A stretch of 64,000 nucleotides of DNA from Sphaerosporella brunnea. Its lineage: Eukaryota > Ascomycota > Pezizomycetes > Pezizales > Pyronemataceae. The first letter of the stretch is position 1. The number at the start of each line of letters is the position of its first letter. The notes beneath the pieces were generated by a model that was not told the origin of the DNA, searched no databases, and saw only the letters and a list, made by a program, of their open reading frames with translations. The stretch covers positions 62,001 through 126,000 of the forward strand of contig VXIS01000010.1 in NCBI GenBank assembly GCA_008704415.1, written 5' to 3'. Below are positions 11,990-21,600 of this stretch, piece by piece. Both the position numbers and the translations under genes were made by a program.

Positions 11990-12168
11990 CGTTCTCTGGC
12001 CGTGCCCGGGCGCTTCTCAAAGATTTCCACGTCGTTCCACATTTCCAGCAAATCGTCGGCTTCATCGATGATCGGAAGCTGAAGGTTCCCTGGTCGGATA
12101 TTCTCGCGGTCAAGGCGATTCACCGCAGTTCGCGGAGTGCTGACGACGATGTGATCTTCTAAAGGCAT
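11990..12168 (-). pseudogene. Possible DEAD-box RNA helicase fragment
   Basis: The minus strand reads HIVVSTPRTAVNRLD, then about ten residues later LPIIDEADDLLEMWND. This matches the order and spacing of helicase motif Ib (VxTPGR, here TPRT) and motif II (DEAD) in eIF4A-like DEAD-box RNA helicases, which unwind RNA using ATP. Only about 60 residues are present and the frame closes soon after; motifs I, III and VI are absent nearby. It looks like a short relic of a host gene. The match is from motif recognition only; the Gly of TPGR is missing, which weakens it. Confidence 0.45.
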
Positions 12169-14184
12169 GAGGCTGTGGCCTAGAATGGCCAGCTCTATGC
12201 AAAGCTCGCCATCGAATCCGTGGTGTTAGGCGTCGGTCAGCGCCTCTGGGTACGCCTTGTACCGTCCGTTGTCGCGAGTGAAGTTCGCCATAACGCTATG
12301 GAGCTTCTCGTCGGTTGCGTGCGGGCCGGGGTGAGCGTTCTCTGGCCGTGCACCTGCACTGTCTGGTCAAAGCTGGAGCTCATTATGCCAGGCATGGCCT
12401 TCAGCTGGCCCTCGGGGCTCTGACAAATGCCATTCGCCATAAAGATATGGATCTTCTCGTCGGTTATGCGCAGCAAGCGGATCTCGAACTGGGCGTTTAG
12501 TCTCGATAGCGACATGGGGGATACCAGCGATTGACGTGCGGGATGGATTGCGCTTTCTGTGCTGTTGAGGTGCAGGATGGATTGAGGTTTCTGAGCGATT
12601 GAGGTGTGGGACGGATCAAGGTTTGCAAGGGATTTAGGAGAGATGGATTTGCGTTGGTGGCACTTGGGGTTGGCGACGCCATGATGCCGTGCGCTCTGAC
12701 GGCACGGAGAAGACGACGGGACGTCCGCGGCGATCCAACGAGAGGAAAACCACCACAAGTTGGGAGTCATGTAACCCGTAAGGAGGAAGTAGGGAACAGG
12801 GGGAAGACCGACGCGCGGAACGCAACGCGGGGAAGCCGCACGAAACAGCGGAAAACACGGTCTGACCGCAGAACAGGGGGTTATGGATCGCACACGCACG
12901 TGAGTGGCGGAAGAAATTTGGCGGGACACTCCGGACGACGGAGAAACCACACATGCCACGCAAGCATCAGGCAGGACATAGGTCTTGGTGCTAGCAATCC
13001 TGAAGAATGCCGTCGGAAACGAGGCGAGCATGCGAGATGCGACACAGGCAGGTAAGAGCCAGTGTGCCGAGAAGGACGGAGAGTCAACGGTCACGGATAT
13101 CAGGTACAGCGCGTCAAGACAGCGCCACAAGAAGTGACCTGAAGGCCCAGTGGACCAGTAGAAACCGGTAAGAAGAAGCAGGCAACACGCCGCAAGCAAA
13201 ATACAGACGTGCGGTAATCTCACACTCCAAAACAGGCGGACGAGATCTGAACGGACCGCACGAATGTGATGTTTTCAAACCATTTGACAACAACATTGGT
13301 TGGTTGGGGTGTGAGGCCGTTTGAGCATTTCAAAGTTGCCAGTCAGAGACGGTCGCAGGCTTTCCTGCATCGGTACCCACCTGCCCTGGCAAGAGGGCGG
13401 TTGAACTGAGCAAATGGTGATCGTGGCCACCGCGGTTGTTCAATATGAAGACGATTGAGCCCTTCGCGGAATCCACGAGGCTGACTACGGCCGTGGACTG
13501 CAGGCATTGCACCGCCTGTTCGGACTTGTGGGATCGCCCATACGGTTGGTCGTTGTGTGCAGTCATCCCAACAAGTGCCGAGGTTTTCCTAATGCGCCCA
13601 GCTCTAGCCGCCTTGCCTGGACATTCGACGCCCCCGACGACAACACTCCCCGCAGATAATGAGAACACCGGGAAAAACATCAAAGTGGTCTTCAATAACC
13701 TTTGTTCGGCAACACCTGATCGAGTTCGTTGCCAAGAACGTTCAAACGAATGGACGCGCGCTCTGATTGGCCCCGTTGTGCAACTGTGGCGAGGTGAAAC
13801 TGGTTCTGTCGAGCACCAGCATCACCCTCAAAAGGTCCGACCCAGGAACCGCCTACATTGCCTTGTGCTCATCATACCACGTTGCCGAGACACGTCGCGA
13901 CGCATTCCCGCCACCCCCGTGATCCAGTCTTCTTACATAGAATTCCTGATATGACGCACGCGTTGTGTTCAAAAGCCTGGATGGTTAGGTTTTTTTGAAA
14001 GTATTACCAGGGTGTCAGCCGACCTGACGTCAGGCGGGCGTTCCATTGACCCCAACGGCGCACCGAAAGATTGCGTCGCGCACGCAACCCAGAACCCCCG
14101 GAGCATCTGAACTGCCCCAGCCCAGTATGTTCGCAGGCTAGGGACCTTGAAATGCATGGAAACTGGACACTGGAAAAGTTCCCA
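12169..14184. other. No recognisable gene
   Basis: Open frames of up to 328 codons (minus, 12237-13223) and 172 codons (plus, 13436-13954) exist but show no motif. The phrase GAGAACGCT-(C/G)ACC is duplicated at about 11995 and 12335. I cannot support a gene. Confidence 0.35.
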
Positions 14185-14186
14185 TA

Positions 14187-14579
14187 ACTCTATCGGGGTC
14201 CGAAACGAAATTCTGCACGCTCTGGATAGGGGTATCCACGTCTGCGCGTTGGATCGTTGGATCCGGCGGATAGATAGGGGGGCCCTCCCCCCCCTATCTA
14301 AAGATTTCTTCTACAGCGGCAAGTTACAAGCAGGAAGACCGCCGGGCGTGCGCTAAATTTCCTAGCGCCGCCGTGCCGGTGCACGGCTATGTTGCAGACC
14401 CCCCTCCGCGCTCCCTACCGGCGGCCTGCCTGACGGGCATCTTCCTTGCCACTTGTGCCCCACCAAGGACACAAAGCTTTAGAACTCGTATGATTATCAG
14501 TCAATCTGAACGGGAAGCCACCCCTTCTATTGCGTTTCTATCCCGAAATTCTCTGCTTTGTATCCGACCCCGATAGAGT
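14187..14579. mobile_element. Tc1/mariner-type MITE, 393 bp, TA-flanked
   Basis: The left end reads ACTCTATCGGGGTC and the right end is its reverse complement, each flanked by TA (14185-14186 and 14580-14581), the target duplication typical of Tc1/mariner. Further in, the two arms share weaker similarity. There is no transposase. A near-perfect palindrome lies inside at 14271-14300. Confidence 0.65.
14271..14300. repeat. Palindrome TAGATAGGGGGG...CCCCCCTATCTA
   Basis: A 12-bp inverted repeat with arms TAGATAGGGGGG and CCCCCCTATCTA is separated by six bases. It could be extruded as a hairpin or mark a nested terminal junction. Confidence 0.85.
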
Positions 14580-14859
14580 TATAGGTATTTCTCCACTGCC
14601 TTGTAAGCGAAGAGATTAGCGAAGGGACGAGCACAGAAGCCTACGACGTTCTCCATCAAATGCAGGACGAGGCGGAACATATTCAAACTCTACCTTGACA
14701 GTATGGTGACCGCGCTGTGGGCTCCTAGGCACCTACAACTAGTTTTAGAAGTAAAAAGTTCGGATCTGCGAACCCAGTTTCACACGCACGCAAGGTATGG
14801 AATCTTGGTGGGGGACGAAGAGGTGGAGATAGGACAGGGATTGGGTTCGTTTCTGGTGG

Positions 14860-15063
14860 TTTGCTCGGTGGGAATTAGGGTTATGTTGTTTCCGGTTTGC
14901 AGGGGTTTGGTGTGGATGATGAATTAGGGTTTGCCGGCGAAAAAGGGGTTACAGGGGTAGAGGCAGAGCCTAAGGGTTCATGTATAAGTAGTGGGACTTC
15001 TTCCCTTCCTTGAGTTCTCTCTTCATCCGAACTCAATACCAAGCATCTACCACCCCAAACTTT
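14860..15063 (+). promoter_or_regulatory. TATA-type promoter and leader of the gag-like ORFs
   Basis: TATAAG at 14983-14988 lies 75 bp before the ATG at 15064. A C/T- and A/C-rich leader follows. Two ATTAGGG motifs lie upstream (about 14873 and 14924). If the ORFs belong to an LTR element this would be within the 5' LTR, but no matching second LTR was found in the window. Confidence 0.5.
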
Positions 15064-15432
15064 ATGACTACCGCCTCGTTCAATCTTGACGTTACTTCTT
15101 TTCTCTTGGGTTTCACTACGGCCCTTATTCTCTTGACTATCCAACACAACAACAACAAAACCACTCGGGAACAGCCCATGAGTACCCAGTCCACGCAGAC
15201 GCGTGACCAAGCCACCAACACCAAGCTTAAGCTGCCCATCACGCAGCCTCGACACTTCTACCCGCCCCATAGCGAGGGAACGTGGTACAATATCCCTTTC
15301 TGCAACGTCTGTGAGAGTCGCTTTGACCACTGCGAATACTCCCGCGACATCAACTACGACCACTGTATCTTCCACCACCCCGACTACTGTATCGACTACT
15401 ATACCCCCGAAAACTCCGACAATGATCACTAA
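15064..15432 (+). CDS. Small membrane/Cys-His ORF upstream of Gag, 122 aa
   Basis: The ATG at 15064 is the first in the frame after the TATA box. Residues about 8-26 form a hydrophobic segment (VTSFLLGFTTALILLTI) that could anchor the protein in a membrane. A Gln/Thr-rich basic linker follows, then a Cys/His/Tyr-rich tail with CNVCESRFDHCEY and further Cys and His residues that could bind a metal. The stop overlaps the start of the next ORF by 11 nt (ATG at 15422 inside AATGATCACTAA), so translation could be coupled or use frameshifting. I do not know a family with this layout. The A/C-rich codon usage resembles the ORF that follows, and both are probably parts of one retroelement. Confidence 0.55.
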   Translation: MTTASFNLDVTSFLLGFTTALILLTIQHNNNKTTREQPMSTQSTQTRDQATNTKLKLPITQPRHFYPPHSEGTWYNIPFCNVCESRFDHCEYSRDINYDHCIFHHPDYCIDYYTPENSDNDH

Positions 15433-16876
15433 ACCTGCCCAAGTGCTTTGGCTCTTGACCTGGGCCTACCTCTTTACCTTCGCCCTCGTCGCCTTCGTCT
15501 CCGCCCTCCCGGTCTCCGCTCCCGACATCTGGAACTTGGGTCTTCCTGACGTCACCACTGACTGGACCTCCACCACCGCTGCCACTTCCGTCGCCGCCTT
15601 CCTGGTCTTGGTCCACGCTTTCCGCAGTTGGGCTCAGAAGGAAGACCCTTACCGCCTCAGGGGAAAATGGTCCTCCATCCTGGATCTTGTCAAACCGGAG
15701 TTACAACCAGCCTCCGATAACTTGGATCACATCATCGCCGACCAAAATCCGGCCATCACCAACGCGCTCGGTAGTGTCCAAGTAAGGGACGTCATCTGTT
15801 GGATTAAGGAACATGCCATCGCCCTCCTCGCCATCGAACGGCTGGGGGAGGAAATTCAAGCCCTGGAAACCCGCCGATTGCTCGCTGAGGGCAGCAACCA
15901 GAGATGGAAGGATCAGAGCGACCAGTATAAGGCAACGGTAACCGCCCTCCAGAAGCTGTGGACAAGGGTCTTTACCTGGACCACCGCTAAATGGGATGAA
16001 GATGAAAAATTCGATATCATCGAGCATAAGGTCAAGTCTTTCGACAGTTGGAGAGACACAATTGACCCGAAAAAGACCATGACCCCTGAGGATATCACCA
16101 AGGGAATCCTCAGCCTCGCCCGCCGATCCCAGGACATCGTCAACACCCTGGGACTTTCCGATGACGCCTCAACCAAGGATATCCTGAACCGGATCCAGCA
16201 ACTAAAAGACAACCAAAAAGTGGGAAACGACGACCAGCCCCCGAGGCGGCCCCACTGGCTCCCGGAATGGGCCACGGAAGAATGGTTCGCTAATCACCCC
16301 TCGGAGCCCATGGAAGAAGGAAAATGCCGTCAGGTTGAAGAACTTCATGTCGTGGTACGGCTTCCCCCCGCGGAAAATGCCTCCCTCCCTTCCTGGGGAA
16401 GTCTCTTGCGATCTGTCCAAGGATTGGTTGACCACGTTTGCCCACCCAACGGAATTGCCCCGACAAGCCTCGCCTCTGTCCCCATGCCTCGCATGTCGGA
16501 TTTCCCTACTTTCGACGGCCAAGCGTCCTCGCTCCTGGAATGGACCTCCCGAATCCAACTTCTCCTCCCGGCTTACTTCCCGTTCTACGACGAACTGGGA
16601 AGGCCAGGTCTTCTGCTCCTCGTGAACTTCTGCATCGGACTCTTCACCGGCAAGGCAGCGAAATGGGCGGCCACGGAAACCTTCAGGATCCCGGAGACTG
16701 CGACGACCTCGGAAGATGTTTTGGCTGCTCTGATCAGTATGATCAAGGGAGCCTTCAAGGATGCCACGGTGGTCAAATCGGCCCGCGACAAGCTCAGGGT
16801 TGAAGCAGACGTCCCTGGGAAAAATGGGCACACGAGGAGGCGGAGAAAGAACCAGCGCCGACCAGAGAAGCCATAA
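15422..16876 (+). CDS. Gypsy-type Gag-like polyprotein, 3' end replaced by repeat
   Basis: The 484-residue frame is also open upstream to 15203, so it could be reached by frameshifting from the previous ORF. It begins with a hydrophobic segment (residues about 7-27, VLWLLTWAYLFTFALVAF) and a second one near 50-66. A long helical region of Lys/Glu/Asp/Trp-rich sequence follows. From about residue 358 (MSDFPTFDGQ) comes a Retrotrans_gag-like domain: FDG, SSLLEWTSRIQLLLPAYF, then LVNFCIGLFTGKAAKWA. That pattern is typical of Ty3/gypsy capsid. From about 16826 the sequence becomes the repeat also found at 17160 and 32640, so the last 16-17 residues are foreign. Protease, reverse transcriptase and integrase are missing. 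An N-terminal membrane segment is unusual for Gag. A fragment of a retrotransposon is the best reading. Confidence 0.7.
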   Translation: MITKPAQVLWLLTWAYLFTFALVAFVSALPVSAPDIWNLGLPDVTTDWTSTTAATSVAAFLVLVHAFRSWAQKEDPYRLRGKWSSILDLVKPELQPASDNLDHIIADQNPAITNALGSVQVRDVICWIKEHAIALLAIERLGEEIQALETRRLLAEGSNQRWKDQSDQYKATVTALQKLWTRVFTWTTAKWDEDEKFDIIEHKVKSFDSWRDTIDPKKTMTPEDITKGILSLARRSQDIVNTLGLSDDASTKDILNRIQQLKDNQKVGNDDQPPRRPHWLPEWATEEWFANHPSEPMEEGKCRQVEELHVVVRLPPAENASLPSWGSLLRSVQGLVDHVCPPNGIAPTSLASVPMPRMSDFPTFDGQASSLLEWTSRIQLLLPAYFPFYDELGRPGLLLLVNFCIGLFTGKAAKWAATETFRIPETATTSEDVLAALISMIKGAFKDATVVKSARDKLRVEADVPGKNGHTRRRRKNQRRPEKP

Positions 16877-17473
16877 AGACCGCCCAGACTGACAATGATG
16901 CAGTGGAGGGTGTTGAAGCCGACATCGAAGCTGTGCTGAAACCCTCTTCGGGCCTCTCAGGCTTATCCGATTGAAGTGCGCACTTTATCCTCTCATAGAT
17001 AATTTACATTGCGCTGCAACAGCTCCCGCGTGCGTCAAAATGCGATTTTATATGGCGGACTCGAGCGTGAAAATCTGACGAGCGGACTCGAGTCTACCAC
17101 AAGCTCGACTCGAATCCGCTCGTGGGCAGCACTTCTTATATGCGGCCACGCAAGAGTTAAAAATGGGGACATGAGGAGGCGGAGAAAGAACCAGTGCCGA
17201 CCGGTAAAACCATAAAGACCGCTCAGACTGACCATGATGCAGTGGAGAGAGTTGAAGCCGAGATCGAAGCTGTGCTGAACTCCTGTTCGTGCCTCTCAGA
17301 CGGATTCAATTGATGTGCGCACTTATCCTCTCATAGATAATTTACATTACCCCGCGTGGGTCAACATGTGATTTTATACGGCGGACTCGAGCTTTAGCTC
17401 GAGTTTATGCTGCTCTGACTCGGGCCCACGAGTCGAGCGTGAAAATCACGGGAGCTAACTCGAGTCTAGTCCA
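16826..17473. repeat. XhoI-rich hAT ends, about 1.7 tandem units
   Basis: Two units each consist of a coding block (EEAEKEP...TAQTD...DAVEGVEADIEAVL), then CATAGATAATTTACATTG, then a CTCGAG-rich terminus ending in GCTCGTGxGCAxCACT, then ATGCGGCCACGCAAGAGTT and the next unit. The first unit reads in frame as a peptide with a stop at about 16974. The array continues at 18415 after the hAT that interrupts it. Confidence 0.75.
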
Positions 17474-18414
17474 CAGTGTTCCGTACGGTCCGTCCAGGAC
17501 TGCAGACCGGATCGGACCGCCTGGCACGAGCCGGTTCAGTCCGACATGGCGGAGGACCACCACGATCCAGTCTGATCCAGTCCGCAGGTGCCAGGGACAG
17601 GGAAAGACCGTGGTCGACTGCAGTCGACTGGATCCTTAGTAAGGTTGTAATATGTATGATAGTACCCGCGCGCCAGAAGTCCGTTTGCTGCGGTGGACCC
17701 TGAAAATTGGCGGACCCTTGCAATCGGTGGACCCGGTAGACCCTTTTTTAGCCACGGTGAAAAAATTTGAATCCCTTCGCCACCGCAAAGTCTCTCATCT
17801 CAACATGAAGCACCGGTTGATGAGCACGCTGTGCAGGATGTTCTTAAATATTGGGCGGCAAAGCGCACCGAGTCCCGCTGGAAGGATCTGGCGCGCATGG
17901 CACTTGAATATCTGACTATACCAGCTATGTCCGCCGAGCCGGAGCGCGTCTGCAGCAGCGCCAAATTGACCATTACCGATTGCCGGTGCATCCAGAGCGA
18001 CGACGCTATCAGCGCTGTGAGTGTTTCAAAAGCTGGTCGCGCTATGGATTGATCTCCGTCAAGCGTTCCCAACTACAGGAGCTTGATGAAATGCCCTGCC
18101 CGAAGCGCAGCTTGAGAAAAGAAAACAGAAGGGTGGGAGGGTGGAAGAGCAGGGGACCGGGAGAGCGGAATAATGGAATGATAGGACTGCGGGATAATGG
18201 AATGATAGGACGGCGGGATGGCGGTCATGTATTTGTAGAAAATCGACAACTGATAGTGCCCAACATAAGGGTTGACTGCCGTCGACTGCAGGCGGTCCAG
18301 GCCGCAGTACCAAAAAGACCGCCGGTCCTGGTCTTTCCTGAAGACTGGATCGTCACTTGCGATCCAGTCCGGTCGAGAGTCAGGACGGGACTGAACGGAC
18401 CGTACAGAACACTG
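17474..18414 (+). mobile_element. hAT element, 941 bp, complete ends
   Basis: The 24-bp terminal inverted repeats, CAGTGTTCCGTACGGTCCGT... and its counterpart CAGTGTTCTGTACGGTCCGT... read from the right, differ at two positions. The flanks are CTAGTCCA (17466-17473) and CTAGCCCG (18415-18422), 6 of 8 identical, as expected for an old hAT target duplication. The insertion splits an XhoI-rich hAT copy. Only the end of the transposase survives inside, so it is an internally deleted copy. Confidence 0.85.
17831..18052 (+). pseudogene. hAT transposase C-terminal dimerisation domain
   Basis: The stretch KYWAAKRTESRWKDLARMAL, followed by LTIPAMSAEPERVCSSAKLT and a degraded final helix, is the hAT C-terminal dimerisation region (consensus: a short helix, then the AxSxxxER-F-S turn). 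The upstream frame (17761-17830) can be read as more of the domain only after a frameshift. The catalytic core is missing from this 941-bp element. The fragment at 1130-1432 is its closest relative in the window, so both belong to one hAT family with CAGTGTTCC ends. Confidence 0.8.
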
Positions 18415-18570
18415 CTAGCCCGAGCTCGACTCGACTCCGGTCGAGCACAAAGCTCGAGCACCGAGCACGAGCCCGCTCGAGTCCATGTATTTTTGCGCTC
18501 GAGTCCGCTCGATTGAAAAATGGTTGAGCTTGGGTTTGACTCGAGTCATTCGAGTGCTAGCACCGTCATC
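18415..18570. mobile_element. Remaining part of the interrupted XhoI-rich hAT
   Basis: Many CTCGAG and GCTCGAGTC motifs are followed by TCGAGTCATTCGAG. The layout matches the right ends at 4970-5098 and 27010-27146. It continues the unit that was split at 17473. Confidence 0.7.
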
Positions 18571-19068
18571 GCGTTTCCGTTGCTCAAATCGACAGTGTTG
18601 AATGCGGTTCTACCGCCGAGAGAAGAAAGTTCAGAAGCTGAGCAGGTCACGCCCAGCGCCTTTTGGAATATGAGGTCGAGGTTAGTAGCCGCTTGCCCAC
18701 CAGTGAACGTCCCGCACGTCTGCTGCGTAGATCCAGCGTTCTGCGCTCAGCGCCCGGCGAGAATATCGCTCTGGCGGGAGCCCCAGGTGAATGAATACCT
18801 ACACTCCCGACGGGTGATGGGATGATCCGACGCCAGGATCAGCACTGACCGATGCCACGCGGCGAATTTTAACCTCGGCCCGCGGCGCCGTCAGAGGAAC
18901 TGGTCGTTCCGCGCTGCATCCCACTTGCGCGCGGTCCCTCGGTTGAATACGCCGAGGATTTGCCTGCGCGCATCTGTGTTGACGATCGCCAGGCTGTGCC
19001 CAAAGACCTTCGCGCCGCGGCAACAAACTATGGTCAAATGCCAGGCTGCGGCGTGTGGTGGTAAGTGA
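18571..19068. other. No recognisable gene
   Basis: Sequence between two transposons; no supported feature. Confidence 0.4.
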
Positions 19069-19187
19069 TACGGCATCTTCCCGGCTTGAAGAAGCAGCCC
19101 GGGCCGGAGGGGTGGGGGTGTTGCCAAGCTATCAAAAAGTTAATTTCTAAAGACTCGCGCGCGGGCGATGCTGTATCTAATTTTTTT

Positions 19188-19322
19188 CGGTTATTATGCA
19201 GGATACCCCCCGCGAGGGGTGTATTTTGTGGATTGACCCTACAAATTTTGTATTATGCAGCATACCCCCCGGGTTTTTTATAAGCGAGCACATTGACCGA
19301 GTGATACACTATAATTCGGCGT
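19188..19322 (+). repeat. MULE left terminal inverted repeat
   Basis: Pairs with 21446-21600 in reverse orientation. The arms agree closely through GATTGACCCTACAAATTTTG and again at GACCGAGTGATACACTAT, with an insertion of about 20 bp in the right arm. Confidence 0.9.
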
Positions 19323-19413
19323 GCGCGCACCGCCTGCACGGCAGCAAACACAACACCCTTGAATTACCATCATCACCCTGCAAACAACTACTAGTACAAG
19401 AGACGCGTTCATA

Positions 19414-21358
19414 TTAAACATGAGAACTTTTGCAAGTGCGAGCATAGTGTCCAACACCGTTACACGTGCTGCACCTAGGAGGTACCCGGTCCAGAATATC
19501 TGGTAGCCCTCCGTTACGCGGTCTCTTTGCCTTCCGTACATCTTCTCTATGCTTTCTCTTCTTTGTAGGACGGCCTCGCGGTGCACGGGTCCTTGTAGCT
19601 TGGCAGTTATTGAGCCGGTCGTCGCTGTCAGAGTCAGACTCGGCGCCGAGCATTTGTCCTTCGCTATGAACAAGCTGAACTTCATCCATATCAATGTGGG
19701 GAAAATTGCGGTCTGCATAAGTAGCAACCCAAGATGTTGTCTTGATATAGTCTGGAAAAAATTCGGCTAGTGCGCGGTCACAGGTATAAATGACAGTAAG
19801 CGCATGGCCGCAAGGAATGTCGTTATCTTAAAACCGCCTGCAGGTGCACGTTTTAGCCTCTAGATCGACTTGAAACCTCTTTCCATCATGCTGAATAACC
19901 ACTCCTATGCCACGAGGAATAGAATGCATTAGAACATTGTTCCGTCCAGAAAAAGCATCCCCTTCTTCAAAGCGTGCTTTACCCCAGGGTGTAAGAGGAA
20001 CTCGAGGCTGAGCCTGCATTGCTCGGTGTAGTCTGCTTGCTCGGCGGTCCATTTCCTTATGCCAAATTCCATTGAACATTTTCAGGACAGGTAGCTCCCG
20101 CTTTTGTAGAAAAAGCACATTGCTTGATTCCACAATATTTGACGTAAGGTGGCCGTACCGGCAGCCCGGAAAAAACCCGGTTGCATACTGCGCACGGGGA
20201 ATCGCCTCAAGATATCGAGCTGCATGGGGTTTGCGTTGCTGCATTTCTGCTAAAGCAGTTGTAAATTCAGCTTCAGTCCGAGCGTATGCAATCGTCCAAA
20301 ACAATCTTCTTGCTTCTAAACCAAACTGCGTTTGAATATTGTCTGCAATGTGCTGACAACAGTATGCTCTCCTTGCGTCCGAAATAATTTCGTCTGCTGC
20401 TATTAGACCCTTGTCCCGATCGCTAATCAGAGTCACATCATGGTGATTGATCTCAGGGATTGCACGGTTAGGTTCTCTGAGGAAGAATGCACAGGAATGT
20501 TCGTTCTCGCTCTCCACAAGTGCCCAAGCTAAAACCATCACCTCATCGTTTCCATCAATGGTTACGGCAAACAAGAGGGATTGACGGAATTTGGACTGCG
20601 TAAAAGTACCATCGCAAGCGACAAAACGCATGCATGAACGAAAAGATATTACGCATGCCGAAGGACTGATGAAGATACGTTTGAACCGCTCAGTTTCAGC
20701 GTTGCGCTGTAACACAAAGTGGCCTGCTGGGTCCGATTTCATCAAAACCTCAACGTACGCTGGAAGAAGTGTGAACTCTTCTCGTTCGTACTTGATAACT
20801 TTGTGCTGTAGGATTCCAAGCACGTTATGTGCAGCCTGATAGTTAATCTTGTGACCGAATTGATGTTGAATAGCTGCTTGGACCTGACGTGGCTTTGTGG
20901 CTTGGGTAATTGCGAGCACATCGGGTACCGCCTCCTCGAGAACTCTCTGTGTTCTTTCTGGTGCTCGTTTCTGCTTTCGTGTCCCAATGCAGGCTGTGTG
21001 GGAGGCATTTATAACAGTTACTACTACATGTAAACAGTCAGTCCAGAACTACCGATAGTTTATTGAAGGTTCCGATATCGCTTACCTTTCTCAGTTTTTG
21101 TTTCCACATTGCTCTGACGTGGAATTCGCAGTCCTTAAAATCCCTACAACAAATAACATTTCACAGTCTATCTGAATTTTCAAACCGGAACCCAAAGCGT
21201 TGAGGAACAGCCCATTTGTTAAGCGCCGCTTTGAAGTCTTGAAAGGTGTCAAATTGTTGGTCAACAACCAGTGCGAGCGGAGAGGCAAGCGGGGAGGTGA
21301 GTGGCGGAGCAGGCAGGGAGGCAAGTGGCGGAGCAGGTGGTTCAACGGGTTCATCCAT
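19414..21358 (-). pseudogene. MULE transposase with SWIM and CCHC knuckle, one key nonsense codon
   Basis: On the minus strand the N-terminal region (FDTFQDFKAALNKWAVPQRF, about 21300-21170) is followed by a degraded junction near 21030-21150 with GTAAGC, where an intron or frameshift lies. The main frame then runs from about 21010 to 19414. It contains the MULE transposase domain: first Asp in FVACDGTF, second in LISDRDKGL, then CQHIADN and ESSNVLFLQKREL. A SWIM zinc finger follows (CTCRRF...IPCGHAL). It is interrupted by a single in-frame TAA at 19828-19830, which one C-to-T change from CAA would create. The C-terminus has a nuclear-type basic run and the zinc knuckle CSTCNGVGHYARTC. MULE transposases cut and paste DNA in the nucleus. 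Apart from the stop and the N-terminal lesion the protein is well preserved. Confidence 0.85.
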
Positions 21359-21445
21359 GAGTAGCGACAGTCGAAAACAGGTGTGTGGTGGGAGGTGGTA
21401 AAGGTGCGGTGTTGTGTTTGCTGGCGCGCGCGGTGCACGCGGTGC

Positions 21446-21600
21446 GAGCGCACTAAATCATAGTGTATCACTCGGTCAAGCCATTGCTCGCTTAAAAAAA
21501 ACCCACATCATTTTAGTGGGGGGTATGCTGAATAATACAAAATTTGTAGGGTCAATCCACAAAATGCGCCCCTCGCGGGGGGTATCCTACATAATAACCG
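21446..21600 (-). repeat. MULE right terminal inverted repeat
   Basis: Reverse-oriented partner of 19188-19322; contains TGGATTGACCCTACAAATTT and GACCGAGTGATACACTAT when read from the outside in. Confidence 0.9.

Larger units (their letters stand above)
19188..21600 (-). mobile_element. Mutator-like element (MULE), complete 2.4 kb
   Basis: Long terminal inverted repeats of about 135-155 bp start CGGTTATTATG(C/T)AGGATACC on both ends. The flanking 9-bp sequences are AATTTTTTT and AATATTTAT, 7 of 9 identical; 9 bp is the usual MULE target length. The element encodes one transposase on the minus strand. It sits inside the Tigger element, in or just after the end of its transposase gene. Confidence 0.9.

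Noticed and set aside
12237..13223. Minus-strand 328-codon ORF
   Set aside because: No motif, unusual Cys/Arg/Ser-rich composition and no conserved block; probably chance.
14870..14935. Telomere-like TTAGGG motifs
   Set aside because: Only isolated ATTAGGG copies, no tandem array.
15203..15421. Extension of the Gag-like frame upstream of ATG 15422
   Set aside because: It overlaps the upstream ORF, whose Cys/His-rich translation looks more protein-like; kept only as a possible frameshift route.
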